A stretch of 64,000 nt of DNA from assembly GCA_947447665.1 (NCBI GenBank), contig CANFJX010000003.1, forward strand, positions 1 to 64,000, written 5' to 3'. Source of the stretch: Bacteriovoracaceae bacterium (GTDB taxonomy: Bacteria > Bdellovibrionota > UBA1018). Positions 8,837 through 19,500 of this stretch are shown in pieces. The position numbers and the translations under genes are program-made. The notes under the pieces were generated by a model that searched no databases, was not told where the DNA came from, and saw only the letters and a program-made list of their open reading frames with translations. Position 1 is the stretch's first letter. The number at the start of each line of letters is the position of its first letter.

Positions 8837-10798
8837 CTAACCTTTCCGTTTCTTAGGCGTCTTGCGAGTCGAGCGCATTTCGCGGATGATGGCCTGGGCT
8901 TCAGAGATCTTCTCCCTCAAGCTCATGCGCGTATTTTCTTCGCTCACAGCCCCAGATGATCCCGCGAACCGAACTAAGTCTGCAAAATCCAGCAGACGAA
9001 TCAATCGCACCCAAAGATCCTCAGAAAATCCGGGCGCTCCCCGCAAAATAGCCTGCAGTTCAGCTCGCGGGGTGGAGCGAGCACTCGTTGAATAAAGGTC
9101 GTCAATCGTCTGCAAAAGTGTATCACTCAAGGTCTCGTAATACTGGATCAACTCCTGAAACTGAGCTTTTCCGATGACCTCAGGACTCAGTGACTGGACC
9201 CTGCTCCAGTCCTTTAATACAGGTGAAGAGGACCTCGCTTTGCGTCGAATCTGATCCCAGCATACCCATCCAAGAAAGTAAATCATCGCCACAACACTCA
9301 ACCCGTAGAGATAACGCCAAACGGGCAAAGCCATGGAGTCCAAGGAGGGCTTCTCAGGAGGAAGCCAGCCTCGGACTCCATCCTTCTTCAAAGTGGAACT
9401 CTGGACCGAGGCATCAGTGCTTTGGCTAGCCGCTTTTGGGAGCGCGGGCGACTGGATGACGGTATTCTCAGATCCGGGAAGGGGATCGAGAACATGGATC
9501 GTGATCGGCTCGGTCGCCCGGGTGTAGTAGACTTTTTTATCCGGGTCAAAAAATGAGAACTTCAAGGAGGGTAAAATGAGCTCACCCGGTTTCCTCGGGA
9601 TCAGAAGAAACTCAAATACTTTTGCACCCGTCCCTCCCCGACTTGGCAGAGCCCGACCATGAGTGTCAAAGAGCTCCACCTGCGAAGGCCATTGGCCCTG
9701 AGGCGCCTGCAAAGAGGTGAGATTTCCATTACCTTCGACTTTCAAAGTTAGGGTCATTGCCTCATTGGCTCTCACCTCATATTTATCAACTAAAGAGACC
9801 AGATTAAACTCCCCCACACCTCCGGAGAAATCCTCAGGTCGTCCCTCTTGAGGCAAGGGCGCTACTTGAACTGTGAGCGGATCACTTTGTCCTGAGCCCA
9901 CTTTGGGAGCCATCTGATTGAAGAAGCCAAAAAATGGATCTTGATCAGGGCTCAACCCCAGAGCATTGCGGGAGCCGCCCTCAAGATAGTTATACTTCAC
10001 TGCCACGGGATCGATGATGAGTTGACCTTCGGAAACTGGATAGGCAGCATAACGAGCTAAAAGAGAGCGTGAAAAAGTCTCTCCGTTTAACTTCACCTGT
10101 TCGCTCTCTAAGTTCTGGCCCATCGCCAAGGAATCCAGATCCTCTCTTAAAAAACCCGTGAGAACGGGAAATTGATCCATCTGAACGTTAAAGACCCTAG
10201 GCTGATGATAAATGTAATAACTAACGATTACCTTTTGCCCTTTATAGGCAGTCTGTCGATCGACTTCGGCTTTGATTAAAATCTTTGACCCGCCCTCGGC
10301 CCTTTCATTCCGTCCCCGGGGATCACGTCCTCGAAAGGACATGCCTCGACTTCTAAGGCGGAGTGGAGCATTCTGGGATACTCGTGAGGAGAATTGAGTT
10401 TTCCCTGGAGGCCCCACCCAGACTTGGACGTCGGGGGCTTTTAAGGGCTGGTTTCCGGATTTCATTTGGAGATGACTGATTTTGAATTTTCCCTGCTTAC
10501 GAGGGTGCAGTAACACCTGGATGGACTTCTCGGTGACCGTAGCCATTTGACCAGTGCTTGAATCATATTGTGAGCTCATTGAAATAGAACTGGACTGCTG
10601 GCCGACATCAAAGTCAGGCGCCTCAAAGCTGGGCTCACCCGCCCCGGCATCACCCTCTGATCTCACAGTGAGGGTCAGTACGAGCGAGTCTCCCAGGGCA
10701 ACCTGCTGAGTATCCGTAGTTGCTGAAAAGCTTACAGCCGGAGATTGAGCTAAGGCGGGAAGGGCACTAAAAAAAATCCCCAGCCCAAGTATTCTCAT
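8837..10798 (-). CDS. batD: BatD: oxygen-tolerance (DUF11/BatD) protein, secreted and membrane-anchored
   Basis: Last gene of the Bat operon, 653 residues from ATG 10798. I chose this start because it gives a compact signal peptide (MRILGLGIFFSALPALAQ) and lies 2 bases after the batB stop; ATG 10837 would add a charged leader and overlap batB. After the signal come tandem beta-sandwich domains (VSFSATTDTQQVALGDSLVL is the usual BatD opening), about 30-450. A membrane segment lies near 510-530 and a helical cytoplasmic tail ends in basic residues. BatD proteins are thought to act at the membrane with the VWA proteins BatA and BatB; the molecular role is unknown. Confidence 0.88.
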   Translation of the reverse strand: MRILGLGIFFSALPALAQSPAVSFSATTDTQQVALGDSLVLTLTVRSEGDAGAGEPSFEAPDFDVGQQSSSISMSSQYDSSTGQMATVTEKSIQVLLHPRKQGKFKISHLQMKSGNQPLKAPDVQVWVGPPGKTQFSSRVSQNAPLRLRSRGMSFRGRDPRGRNERAEGGSKILIKAEVDRQTAYKGQKVIVSYYIYHQPRVFNVQMDQFPVLTGFLREDLDSLAMGQNLESEQVKLNGETFSRSLLARYAAYPVSEGQLIIDPVAVKYNYLEGGSRNALGLSPDQDPFFGFFNQMAPKVGSGQSDPLTVQVAPLPQEGRPEDFSGGVGEFNLVSLVDKYEVRANEAMTLTLKVEGNGNLTSLQAPQGQWPSQVELFDTHGRALPSRGGTGAKVFEFLLIPRKPGELILPSLKFSFFDPDKKVYYTRATEPITIHVLDPLPGSENTVIQSPALPKAASQSTDASVQSSTLKKDGVRGWLPPEKPSLDSMALPVWRYLYGLSVVAMIYFLGWVCWDQIRRKARSSSPVLKDWSRVQSLSPEVIGKAQFQELIQYYETLSDTLLQTIDDLYSTSARSTPRAELQAILRGAPGFSEDLWVRLIRLLDFADLVRFAGSSGAVSEENTRMSLREKISEAQAIIREMRSTRKTPKKRKG

Positions 10799-10802
10799 TT
10801 TC

Positions 10803-12644
10803 TTACCAGTCTTTGGCTTGATTGCGCTGATTTCCATTTTTCTTTTGCAATTTCTCCTGAAGGTCTCGTTCTCGAGCTTTGAGTTCGGCGAGCACTCGAT
10901 CTGCGTCTTCAGATGTCATTTTTTGAGAGTTAAAATCTTCTTTCTTTTTCCAGGATTCAGTCTCTTGGTAATGCTTGCCGTCTTCGGGCTTCTGACTGGC
11001 TTGCTTCTGATCTTCTCCTTGTTTCTGGCCTTCTTGCTTCTGATCCTCCCCTTTTTTCTGATTTTGGTTTTGCTCTTGCTGATTTTTTTGCTGCTGATCG
11101 GGCTGCGACTGCTTTTGTTGATCGCGCTTCTTTTGCTCTCGTTTTTTAGCCTGTTCCATCACGAGCTGGAGATTCTTTCGAGCCTGCTGCTCGAGTCGAG
11201 GGTCTTGATCCTGCACCGCGCCCTCGATTGCCTCCACATAAGAGCGGATCGCTTCTTTCGTGTCGCCTTTTTTCTCAAGAGCATTGGCCAAATTATAGAG
11301 AGCTTTGTCTCGCAGGGAAAATTGCTTGGCTTTTTCGGCCCAGCTGGCGGAGTTTTTGAAGGATTCGACTGCGCGATCGATCTCCCCTTGTCGGAGTTGG
11401 AGGACCCCCTGATTAAATTCCAATTCGGGACGAGTGGGATCGAGAGCCTGGGCAGACCCAAATCTCCGCTGAGCCTCCTCGAGATTCCCCTGCTGATAGG
11501 CTTTTAACCCCTTCTGATTTTCTAAATAACCCTCTAATGGAGCAGGGGCATGGAGTAATCCATCCGCGCGAGCTGATCCAGGAGTCAAGCCTAAGGCAGC
11601 GATTACTCCGAGGAGCATCAAGTTTCTCACTGGAATAGAGATCTCCAGAATAAGTAAAATCACAGCAATTGCCAGGGGGATTTGAAACCGATCCTCAAAA
11701 ACGAGGAAGCGCCTTTCAGCGTAATCTCCCCGAGCAAGTCCCCCTAATTCGTGAATCAACTCGTTAACTTCGCCCTCCTGGGCTGTCGTCGGCCAAAATT
11801 TACCGCCACCCCGAGAAGCAAGTTCAGCGAGGAACTCCGAGTGAAAAGCGCTCAGCACGGGCTCTCCCCTTCGATCCCGCTTGTACCCCTGAACAGTCCC
11901 AGAATCGTCACGAACGGGAATCGGACCACCTTTCTCGGTGCCGACCCCTATCACAAAAAACTTAATCCCGCGCTCCCTGAGATGAGCGGCCTCAACGAGT
12001 GCTTGATTCTCGTGATCCTCTCCGTCTGAGACTAAAATTACTACCCGAGAGGCGACGGGGGCTTGCTTGCCTCCAGTCACTTCCTCTGCGCCCCGATCAA
12101 TGGCCTGACTGGCCGTCTGTAACGCTAGGCCAATATCAGTTCCCTGATTTTGCATGGTCTTGGGGTCTAAAATTTGAACCGTGTCCCAAACATAGGCGAG
12201 ATCACTGGTGAGGGGGCAGACCACGCCAGTGCTGGCGGCAAATGCCACCACGCCGACTCGATCTCCGTTTAAAGTCGATAGCAATGTTCGAACCCAGTGC
12301 TTCATTTTTTGAAGCCGGCTCGGTACCACATCCTCGGTCCACATACTGTTGGAAACATCAAGTACGAGAACCACATCCAGGCCCGTGACCTGAATTTTTT
12401 CTTCATGACTTCCCCACTGAGGACGAGCCAAAGCTAAAAGGCCAAAACCCAAAGCCAGAAGACTGAAGATGGATTTTCGAAAGCGGAGTTTGAAGTTAAG
12501 TTCGGGAGAAAGAAACTTCCAAAGCGCGGGTTGAGCAAACCGAGTGAACTGTTGTTTCCTCCGCTTTTCATCGATCACAAGCCAAACGAACAAGAAAGGT
12601 AAGGCCATCAAGCCCCAAAGCCATTGGGGGTCTAAAAACTTCAT
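10803..12644 (-). CDS. batB: BatB-type von Willebrand A protein fused to BatC-like TPR domain
   Basis: 613 residues. Two N-terminal hydrophobic segments (about 8-24 and 60-75) precede a VWA domain with an intact MIDAS motif DVSNSM near 96-101. A third membrane segment lies near 315-345, then TPR repeats from about 375 to 500 (KAYQQGNLEEAQRRFGSAQ). The tail is very rich in Gln, Lys and Glu, then charged. In many bacteria BatB and BatC are separate genes; here they are one polypeptide. ATGA overlap with batA indicates translational coupling. Likely presents the VWA and TPR domains at the membrane in complex with BatA and BatD. Confidence 0.88.
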   Translation of the reverse strand: MKFLDPQWLWGLMALPFLFVWLVIDEKRRKQQFTRFAQPALWKFLSPELNFKLRFRKSIFSLLALGFGLLALARPQWGSHEEKIQVTGLDVVLVLDVSNSMWTEDVVPSRLQKMKHWVRTLLSTLNGDRVGVVAFAASTGVVCPLTSDLAYVWDTVQILDPKTMQNQGTDIGLALQTASQAIDRGAEEVTGGKQAPVASRVVILVSDGEDHENQALVEAAHLRERGIKFFVIGVGTEKGGPIPVRDDSGTVQGYKRDRRGEPVLSAFHSEFLAELASRGGGKFWPTTAQEGEVNELIHELGGLARGDYAERRFLVFEDRFQIPLAIAVILLILEISIPVRNLMLLGVIAALGLTPGSARADGLLHAPAPLEGYLENQKGLKAYQQGNLEEAQRRFGSAQALDPTRPELEFNQGVLQLRQGEIDRAVESFKNSASWAEKAKQFSLRDKALYNLANALEKKGDTKEAIRSYVEAIEGAVQDQDPRLEQQARKNLQLVMEQAKKREQKKRDQQKQSQPDQQQKNQQEQNQNQKKGEDQKQEGQKQGEDQKQASQKPEDGKHYQETESWKKKEDFNSQKMTSEDADRVLAELKARERDLQEKLQKKNGNQRNQAKDW

Positions 12645-13624
12645 GGAAGAAACCTCCAGGCCACCCGCTCTAAAAGCTGAACCAGCAAAAGAAGGAGAAT
12701 CCCGACTCTGAGAGGAAATTGAAAGTTCTCATCAAAACGAACTTTCTCTTTTGCTTTAATTTCGCTTTTTTCGAGTTGATTGATCTCTTTGAACACCTTC
12801 TCAAGGGTGCTCTCATCCGTCACACGATAAAATTTACCCTGAGTTTTCTTTGCAATAAGTTGTAGGAGCTCTGGATTGAGAGCATTCTCCATCCACTGAT
12901 AGGTAGTTACTTCGCCACCCAATAGGCCTCGTCGCCTGATGGGGATTTTTACTCGCCCCTCACGACCGATTGCGATCGTATAGACGCGGATTCCAAATCC
13001 TTGCGCCAACTCTCCAGCAGTCGCTGGATCGATTTGACCCAAATTATTATCGCCATCTGTGAGTAAAATAACGATCTTGCTCTTGGCTTTGGAAGCTTTG
13101 AGATGTCCCACGGCCAGAGCCAACCCATCTCCGATCGCTGTTCCATCTTTCAAAACACCGATACTAGCTTGATGCAACGCCCTCAGCAGGAGACCATAAT
13201 CGAGGGTCGGTGGCGCTAGAGTGAGAGGCTCACCACTGAACATGACAAAACCAATCCGGTCGTTTTGTCGCCCCTTGATAAAATGCTCCATCGTATCTTT
13301 GGCGACTTCGATTCGAGAACGATCGGCCAGATCCTCGATATTCATGCTGGCGGAAACATCCAGAGCCATCATGATATCAATTCCGCTGGTGTTTCTCTCT
13401 ACCTGGCGAAAACTTGTTTGAGGTCTTGCTAAAGCGAACAAGAAAACACCCAGAGTTAAATACTTAAGGCTGATCCAAATTCGAAAGGGACTCTTTGAGG
13501 TTATTGAGTCAGGAATTGGAAGAGAAAACTGCACTCGAGCAGGCCGATTCCGACTTAGCCACCACCTGTGCAAAATGGGAATTAAAAGCAGTAAAAATAA
13601 AAAACCTCCATTAGCGAACCGCAT
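12641..13624 (-). CDS. batA: BatA: membrane-anchored von Willebrand factor A protein
   Basis: 327 residues with the standard BatA layout: two N-terminal hydrophobic segments (about 7-20 and 50-65), a VWA domain with MIDAS motif DVSASM near 89-94 and the conserved Thr and Asp (LLTDGDNN), and a C-terminal membrane segment (about 305-322). VWA domains bind protein ligands through a metal ion. The start overlaps the upstream gene by 14 bases and the stop overlaps batB by 4, consistent with one translationally coupled operon driven from far upstream. Confidence 0.9.
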   Translation of the reverse strand: MRFANGGFLFLLLLIPILHRWWLSRNRPARVQFSLPIPDSITSKSPFRIWISLKYLTLGVFLFALARPQTSFRQVERNTSGIDIMMALDVSASMNIEDLADRSRIEVAKDTMEHFIKGRQNDRIGFVMFSGEPLTLAPPTLDYGLLLRALHQASIGVLKDGTAIGDGLALAVGHLKASKAKSKIVILLTDGDNNLGQIDPATAGELAQGFGIRVYTIAIGREGRVKIPIRRRGLLGGEVTTYQWMENALNPELLQLIAKKTQGKFYRVTDESTLEKVFKEINQLEKSEIKAKEKVRFDENFQFPLRVGILLLLLVQLLERVAWRFLP

Positions 13625-14732
13625 TTTCCGCCCATTCTTCGGTATTGAGTGATTTTTGTGAGGACACCGGCTCTGGAACTCTACGCGTAGTCTCTACCCA
13701 TCTCCGCGCCTCTTGAAGAACTTCGAGGGCCTCCGCAGACTTCGGCTGAAAATCGGTAAATTTAACCCGATCCAGTAAGCTAAATAGTTTTTTAAGCTCT
13801 GTAATTCGCTCATCACTCACTTCTTCCGATAGCGGGGGCCCCACTTGGGTCAACTCAAACAGGGCTGAAACCATCTCTCGGGTAGTTGCCTCCAGGGCGT
13901 CGATTCGATACCGCGTGCCCACGTAAGCTTTGATAATTTCAGACACGCCAAAATAATGCTTTTTATAATCGCCATGAGCCCAATAGTCTCTTTGCTCAAG
14001 CTCAGAAAGTCGACTCAAGGCGACTTCATCCTCGGGCACCCTCGGTTGTTTCACTTGAGCCAAGCGCTTCCGACTTTTCCCACTCCGCCGCCAGATCCCA
14101 TAGCCCACCCCGACGACCAAAGCTAAACCTAGACCTCCGAATAAAATCACCCAAAAAAGAGGGAACTTCAGCCCCACGGGCGGCTCTAAATCATTGGGCT
14201 GATCAGGCTCGGGATCCTGAGCAGAGATGCCGGATAGAATCTCGACTTGGACCGGCGTGGAGCGGGCCACTTCGCGTCCTTGCTGGTCTTTGAGAATAAA
14301 AGGAGGAAAGGTGAGTTGCCCAGGACGAATCGGTACCACCCAAATTCGATATTCATCTGAAGCTGAAGGGGGGAGCGGCTTCTCAACTCGATCCCACCCA
14401 GTTTCGGATAAATTCAATTGAGGATCCGCCCACTCAAATTTAAGGTTCTGAGTCGGCGCCCACCCATGGATTCTGAACTGCATCTGGTCGCCGACTCGGG
14501 GGCGCTCCGTAGGCTTCAAATGGTCCAGTCTCTCCAAATCAAAGAGAGCGACTGCCATCGACGTGGGCTCTGGGCTAGCCTGGGATCGAACGCGCTGGAT
14601 CGCCTCAGATGAAGCCCAGGAACTCGCCCCCATGGAGGTGATTCCAAGAATCAAACTCCCTACCCAGACCCGGCTGATTTTATTTTTTTCGCCGCGATCG
14701 AGCGCGGAAAAAATGGACCACGGCCTCGCCAT
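13611..14732 (-). CDS. BatD-like membrane protein of the Bat operon
   Basis: 373 residues from ATG 14732, chosen over ATG 14738 because AAGGA is better spaced. It overlaps the DUF58 gene by 53 bases. A hydrophobic signal segment (about 22-40) ends at SSWA. A beta-rich extracytoplasmic domain follows (about 45-185, FRIHGWAPTQNLKFEW), then a membrane helix near 190-212 and a helical cytoplasmic domain with RDYWAHGDYKKHYFGVSE, a pattern found in proteins encoded between DUF58 and batA. It probably supports assembly of the Bat complex. I cannot give a firm family name. Confidence 0.78.
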   Translation of the reverse strand: MARPWSIFSALDRGEKNKISRVWVGSLILGITSMGASSWASSEAIQRVRSQASPEPTSMAVALFDLERLDHLKPTERPRVGDQMQFRIHGWAPTQNLKFEWADPQLNLSETGWDRVEKPLPPSASDEYRIWVVPIRPGQLTFPPFILKDQQGREVARSTPVQVEILSGISAQDPEPDQPNDLEPPVGLKFPLFWVILFGGLGLALVVGVGYGIWRRSGKSRKRLAQVKQPRVPEDEVALSRLSELEQRDYWAHGDYKKHYFGVSEIIKAYVGTRYRIDALEATTREMVSALFELTQVGPPLSEEVSDERITELKKLFSLLDRVKFTDFQPKSAEALEVLQEARRWVETTRRVPEPVSSQKSLNTEEWAENAVR

Positions 14733-15558
14733 AATCATCCTTCGTTAGAATATTCAGCACCTCAACCTGCCCTCCCTTGAAGGCCGATTGTCGATCCTTT
14801 TCCAGTTCGTTTTGATGCTCCTTAAACCACTTTTGAAACGCATAAGAGGAGGTGTTAACCAAACGCTCCTCGCCTGACTCGGGATCCAAAAGTAAAATCT
14901 GACCTACCTCAGGGATGCTCTGCTCCCGTTCATCCGCAATCCGGATCGCCACTACATCATGCCTCCGAGCGAGGCGCCTCAGAGATCTATCATAACCCTT
15001 GGCTAAGAAATCGCTGATGACAAATACTACTCCTCCGTGCTTCATGATTCTACCGGTCGCATCCAAAGCTCTGGCAAGCCCAGTTCCACGAGTTCTGGTT
15101 TTAAAGGAAAGTAAGTCGCGAATAATTCTCAAAACGTGCTGTTTTCCCTTTTTCGGAGGGATAATCTTTTCAACTTGGTCAGCAAAAATCAAAGCCCCAA
15201 TCTGATCGCCCGTATGGCTGGCGGCAGATGCAATCATACCACCGATTTCAGCACTGATTTCTGACTTGAGTCGAGAAGAAGACCCAAAGCTGGCCGAGCC
15301 CGAGCCATCAATCACAAGAAAGACCGTCAGCTGTCTCTCTTCCTCAAATTTCTTAATCAAGGGCTCCCGAGTCCGAGCGCTCACTTTCCAATCGATATGC
15401 CGAACGTCATCTCCTGGCACATACGGGCGATGCTCGGAGAATTGCACTCCTTGTCCTTTAAAGTGACTTCGATATTGCCCCGACAAAACATCCTCAACCA
15501 CTTTGCGAGTGGTGATTTCAATCCATCTTACTTTTTTAAGTAATTCGTCAGGTATCAT
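14680..15558 (-). CDS. DUF58 domain protein (MoxR-associated)
   Basis: 292 residues. Contains the DUF58 signature GQGVQFSEHRPYVPGDDVRHIDWKVSAR in the first 70 residues and a degenerate VWA-like fold after it (VFLVIDGSGSASFG). Such proteins are always next to moxR and are presumed clients or adaptors of that AAA+ ATPase. 17 bases separate it from moxR, and the downstream gene overlaps it by 53 bases. No membrane segment, so probably cytoplasmic. Confidence 0.9.
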   Translation of the reverse strand: MIPDELLKKVRWIEITTRKVVEDVLSGQYRSHFKGQGVQFSEHRPYVPGDDVRHIDWKVSARTREPLIKKFEEERQLTVFLVIDGSGSASFGSSSRLKSEISAEIGGMIASAASHTGDQIGALIFADQVEKIIPPKKGKQHVLRIIRDLLSFKTRTRGTGLARALDATGRIMKHGGVVFVISDFLAKGYDRSLRRLARRHDVVAIRIADEREQSIPEVGQILLLDPESGEERLVNTSSYAFQKWFKEHQNELEKDRQSAFKGGQVEVLNILTKDDYGEAVVHFFRARSRRKK

Positions 15559-15575
15559 AGGAGGGTCATGACGCC

Positions 15576-16568
15576 TTAAGGAACTTCAACACGTTCCAAA
15601 ATCATTTTTACGATCTGCTCGCTATCGACCCCTTCGGCTTCGGCCTCGTAGGACACTAAGACGCGGTGACGAAGGACGTCGTAAGCAATGGCTTTGACGT
15701 CTTCGGGAGTCACATAACCTCGATGTTGAATAAACGCATGCGCGCGGCTAGCCTTCGCAAGGGACAAAGTCGCGCGAGGCGAGGCTCCCACTTGGATTTG
15801 ATTTTTCAAATCTTTTAACCCGTACTTCTCAGGAAAACGCGTGGCGAAGACGATCGACAAGAGATAGTCCTTCAGCTTTTCATCCATATAAATTTTGGAG
15901 CAGAGTTCGCGCCCCTCGAGAATGAGCGCGGGATGACAGACTTTACTAGGCTTAGGTGGAGTCACTCCAGACATTCGATTAAGAATGGATTTCTCCTCCG
16001 CCAAACTGGGATAGTTCACACGAATTTTAAACAAAAATCGATCCAACTGAGCCTCAGGTAGAGGGTAAGTACCCTCCTGATCGATAGGATTTTGAGTCGC
16101 TAAAACGATGAAAAGATCTTGCATCGGATAAGTCGTCTCACCAATCGTCACCTGGTGCTCACCCATGGCTTCCAATAAGGCGCTTTGAACCTTGGCGGGG
16201 GCTCGGTTAATTTCATCAGCTAAAACTAGCTGAGTAAAAATAGGCCCTTTTTTAGGCGAGAAATCACCGGTCTTTTGATTAAAAATCATGGTCCCCACGA
16301 GATCCGCAGGAAGCAAGTCGGGGGTAAATTGAATACGCTGAAAATCGGCCTGAATGACTTCAGCCATGGTTTTAATGGTCAAAGTCTTAGCTAATCCCGG
16401 CAATCCCTCCAGTAATACGTGTCCATCGCAGAGGAGCGCGAGAAGCAACCGATCGAGCAAAGCCTGCTGACCGACGACCACCTGTGAGACCTCACTCATG
16501 ATCAAATCAACAAACTGACTCTTTTTTATTATTTCATCTGTAATTGCATTTACATCGATAGAGGCCAT
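15576..16568 (-). CDS. MoxR family AAA+ ATPase
   Basis: 330-residue AAA+ chaperone-like ATPase. The P-loop is GLPGLAKTLT (about 55-64), Walker B LVLADEINRAPAKVQ, sensor 1 VLATQNPIDQEGTYPLPEAQLDRF, and a C-terminal lid with GASPRATLSL. The P-loop has Ala in place of Gly before the Lys-Thr, which is usual in MoxR. Works with DUF58 and the Bat VWA proteins, probably to mature or remodel a membrane complex. Lies 18 bases after the giant lipoprotein gene. Confidence 0.93.
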   Translation of the reverse strand: MASIDVNAITDEIIKKSQFVDLIMSEVSQVVVGQQALLDRLLLALLCDGHVLLEGLPGLAKTLTIKTMAEVIQADFQRIQFTPDLLPADLVGTMIFNQKTGDFSPKKGPIFTQLVLADEINRAPAKVQSALLEAMGEHQVTIGETTYPMQDLFIVLATQNPIDQEGTYPLPEAQLDRFLFKIRVNYPSLAEEKSILNRMSGVTPPKPSKVCHPALILEGRELCSKIYMDEKLKDYLLSIVFATRFPEKYGLKDLKNQIQVGASPRATLSLAKASRAHAFIQHRGYVTPEDVKAIAYDVLRHRVLVSYEAEAEGVDSEQIVKMILERVEVP

Positions 16569-16586
16569 AGTGAAAACACTATAACG

Positions 16587-19500
16587 CTAAATTCTCGATT
16601 CAGGAAGGCTCCTACGAATGAGTTTTAAAAAATCTACGACATCACCTCGCTGAATCGACTGGCTCAGCACATCTAATAACTGATTAAAATCATTCGTTTC
16701 CATGGGCGAATCCTTCTGGGACTCCTTCCACGCAAAGAGTAGGAGCTCGTTCAGGCCATTGGATCTTTTGCCCTGCTTGTATTTCAGAAATTGAGCCAAA
16801 TTCCGCCTCAGCTCGCGAGCTGCGTGGGCCGAGGTGCTGTCTTTTTCCTCGAGAAAATTCAAGAGTGGACGAATCGCCTCCATGACCTTCAGGTCTCGAT
16901 ACTCAGGGAGATCCTGCACTCGTTGAACTCTTTGAAACAACTCATCCCAGGAGTTCGACGCCGCCGTGTCTTCCCACGTCGTCTTAGCTAAATGCACTGC
17001 ACCGCACAAACGACTGAACTCATCCTCTGACTTAGGCTCATCGAGAAAATCCCAAAGGAGACGACTCCATCTGGCAGGCCGACTTAGGTCTTCGCCCTCT
17101 TCATTAGAGGTCGCACTCACCAGCTGATGCATGGCCTCTGCGAAAGAAGATGCCCAACGCGAGTCGATGAGTTTCTGAATCAGGTGCGAAACATCTCTCC
17201 CCCCAGTCGGTGACGCCCCTCGTGCTCCAATACTAGCAAACCAATCGTAGAACTTGGGCATCGTAATCACCTCGAGAGCTCTTGCGAGTGCCCGATTGGC
17301 AACTCCGCTCGTCAGATCCTCCCGCTGAGATCCCTCCCAAGGATCGATCTGATTGAGTCCAGCAAGCAGGTAAAAACTTAGACGTTTGAGCTCCGAAAGC
17401 TGCGCAGGCTGAGCACCGAGTACTCCATGAATCATATTCCAAATGAGGCGATCATCGTGATCTTGATGCAAAAGATCACGCGTCAAAGTCTTCATTTCAG
17501 AGGAGGTCGCCCCCCTCATGAGAGCAAGAAATGCCGAGTTGAGTTCTGGATCTCCGAGTTCAAATTTTTGCAAAAGCAGACCCATCTGGTGCATCAATCC
17601 TAAATTGATCACCTGCCCCACAAGTCCCATATTGTTCTTTTGCAAATCAGTTGACGGAAAGTCTTTCGACAAAACACCTTTTGGATTGGAATAATAAATC
17701 TCAAAAAACAGATCTCGCATGACGGGCAATAACCCGCCATCATCATTGGCCGGACTCCCTGGAACATTTTCTCCCAGGACCTCAACCGACTGCCAGAGAT
17801 TAAAGAGCATCCCTTGCATGTTGGAGAATTCTACCTGACCCTTCAAAAGCTTCAGACCTGACTGAATGGCCCAACTACCAGCCGATTTTTTTGGAAGTGG
17901 CGGCTGACGATACTGGGAGCGATCTAAACCAGAAGGAAGGTGAACGAATCGAACCATTTCTAGCTCGTGCTCTTTGGAGAAAAAAGACTCCTCGTGATTC
18001 TGAACGCACTTAGGTAGCGAGGCAAGGCCCGCCGCATGTTCAGTTAAAATCCTCAAATCCTCTAACCCATGGTCCTGTGAAAAGTTCTTGTTCGCCCCGC
18101 TAGGGATGGACATTCCTGCCTTGTAGGCCGCAATATCCATCACAATTTTAGTGGGCTCAAATTGAACACCCGGCCTGAGGGGTCGACTCAAAATTCCATC
18201 GACTGCCTCTTTGAGCGTCCGAGGACGATTTTCATGGTAAGTTTTTCGAGAAACCTCATCCCACGAGGACGGAGCTGAAAATCCATGTGACTGAGCCAAA
18301 TGGAAAGCCACCTGATATTTTTGCGCAATTCGGTCTGGCCATTGCTGCGGGGGTAAATCACCCCAAGCATGAGCAATTTCCTCAGTAAACTGAAATGACA
18401 AATTTTTACCCGGGGGAGCATCGAGCTCCATGTCCACATTGTAAAGAGTCTTTTCCATGAGATCGAGATCACTATCCAAAACGACATAGGGATTGGGAAA
18501 GCCTTTATAGTATTGGATTCGAGGTCTAACTCTCAATGCACGCTTGTGAAAAAGACTTAAAAGTTTTTCGGGCGTGTATCTAACCCAATGATCTCCCCGC
18601 TTGAAGGGTTTGAACACTCCTTCGTCTGCACTCTCAGCGCCGGTCGCAGCCTGGAAAAATTTAAAAGTAGAATTTAAAAGAAGGTGATCAGGATCACTCT
18701 GAGCTTCATCCCGCACTCGGTTCAAAAGCGGTTTAGCTTGGTTTTTAAGAACATCAAAATCCCATCTCAGATGAGCTTTTGGCCCTGCATCGGAATCCTT
18801 CAGATCATAGGTGGTCACACGAGTTTGAGACTCATGAATGATCTCATCTACACGTTTTTTAACATTCAACCCAGGTCGCCAGCATTCGACGGCCGAAACC
18901 CAGTGCTCCAGGACCTCTCTCAGCTCGGGAGTGTAAATTCGATCGAGAGCGGCTTTTTCCCTGACTGATTCGTGCTCCTGGAACTCGGGAGCTTGCTGCT
19001 GCTGATGTATTTTCTGAGCCCGGTCCCAGAGTAGTTCGGCATCGGAAAGGAGCTTTGGAAATTCCTCTTTCTCAAGTACCTCTGCTCCAAATTGCTGCAG
19101 ATTTTCTAAGTCTGGAAGAGTACCCGTATCAGCCACGACTGGTCCGAGTGCAGTTGCCAAGGACTTTATGGGATCCGTCCAAAACGGGACAGCTTTCAGC
19201 GCTCTGACCCAAAGATTTTGATTAATCAAAACCGCTTCGGCTTGTGGGTTAGCGACCGGGGCACCGGTAAATTGAAAGCCCTGCATCCACTGATTCACCA
19301 GATACTCAATGGCTGGCTTTTGAAATCCTCCCAGGGTTTGATTGAGCGCGCCCAGCTGATAAGTGAGGAAGCTGTCATCATCGCCCCTCCCCCGACTATT
19401 GAACGGCGAACTGAGTCGATTGAGAAGGCTGGAAAGCTGCAAGTCGAGACGATCCCCGCTGGATCCCTTGCAAGCGAGAAACTGACCCAGCTTCTCGCTA

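Noticed and set aside
10818..11507. 229-residue plus-strand open frame, Leu-rich
   Set aside because: It is antisense to the Gln/Lys-rich tail of batB; the Leu/Phe richness is the complement of CAG/AAG codons and there is no ribosome site.
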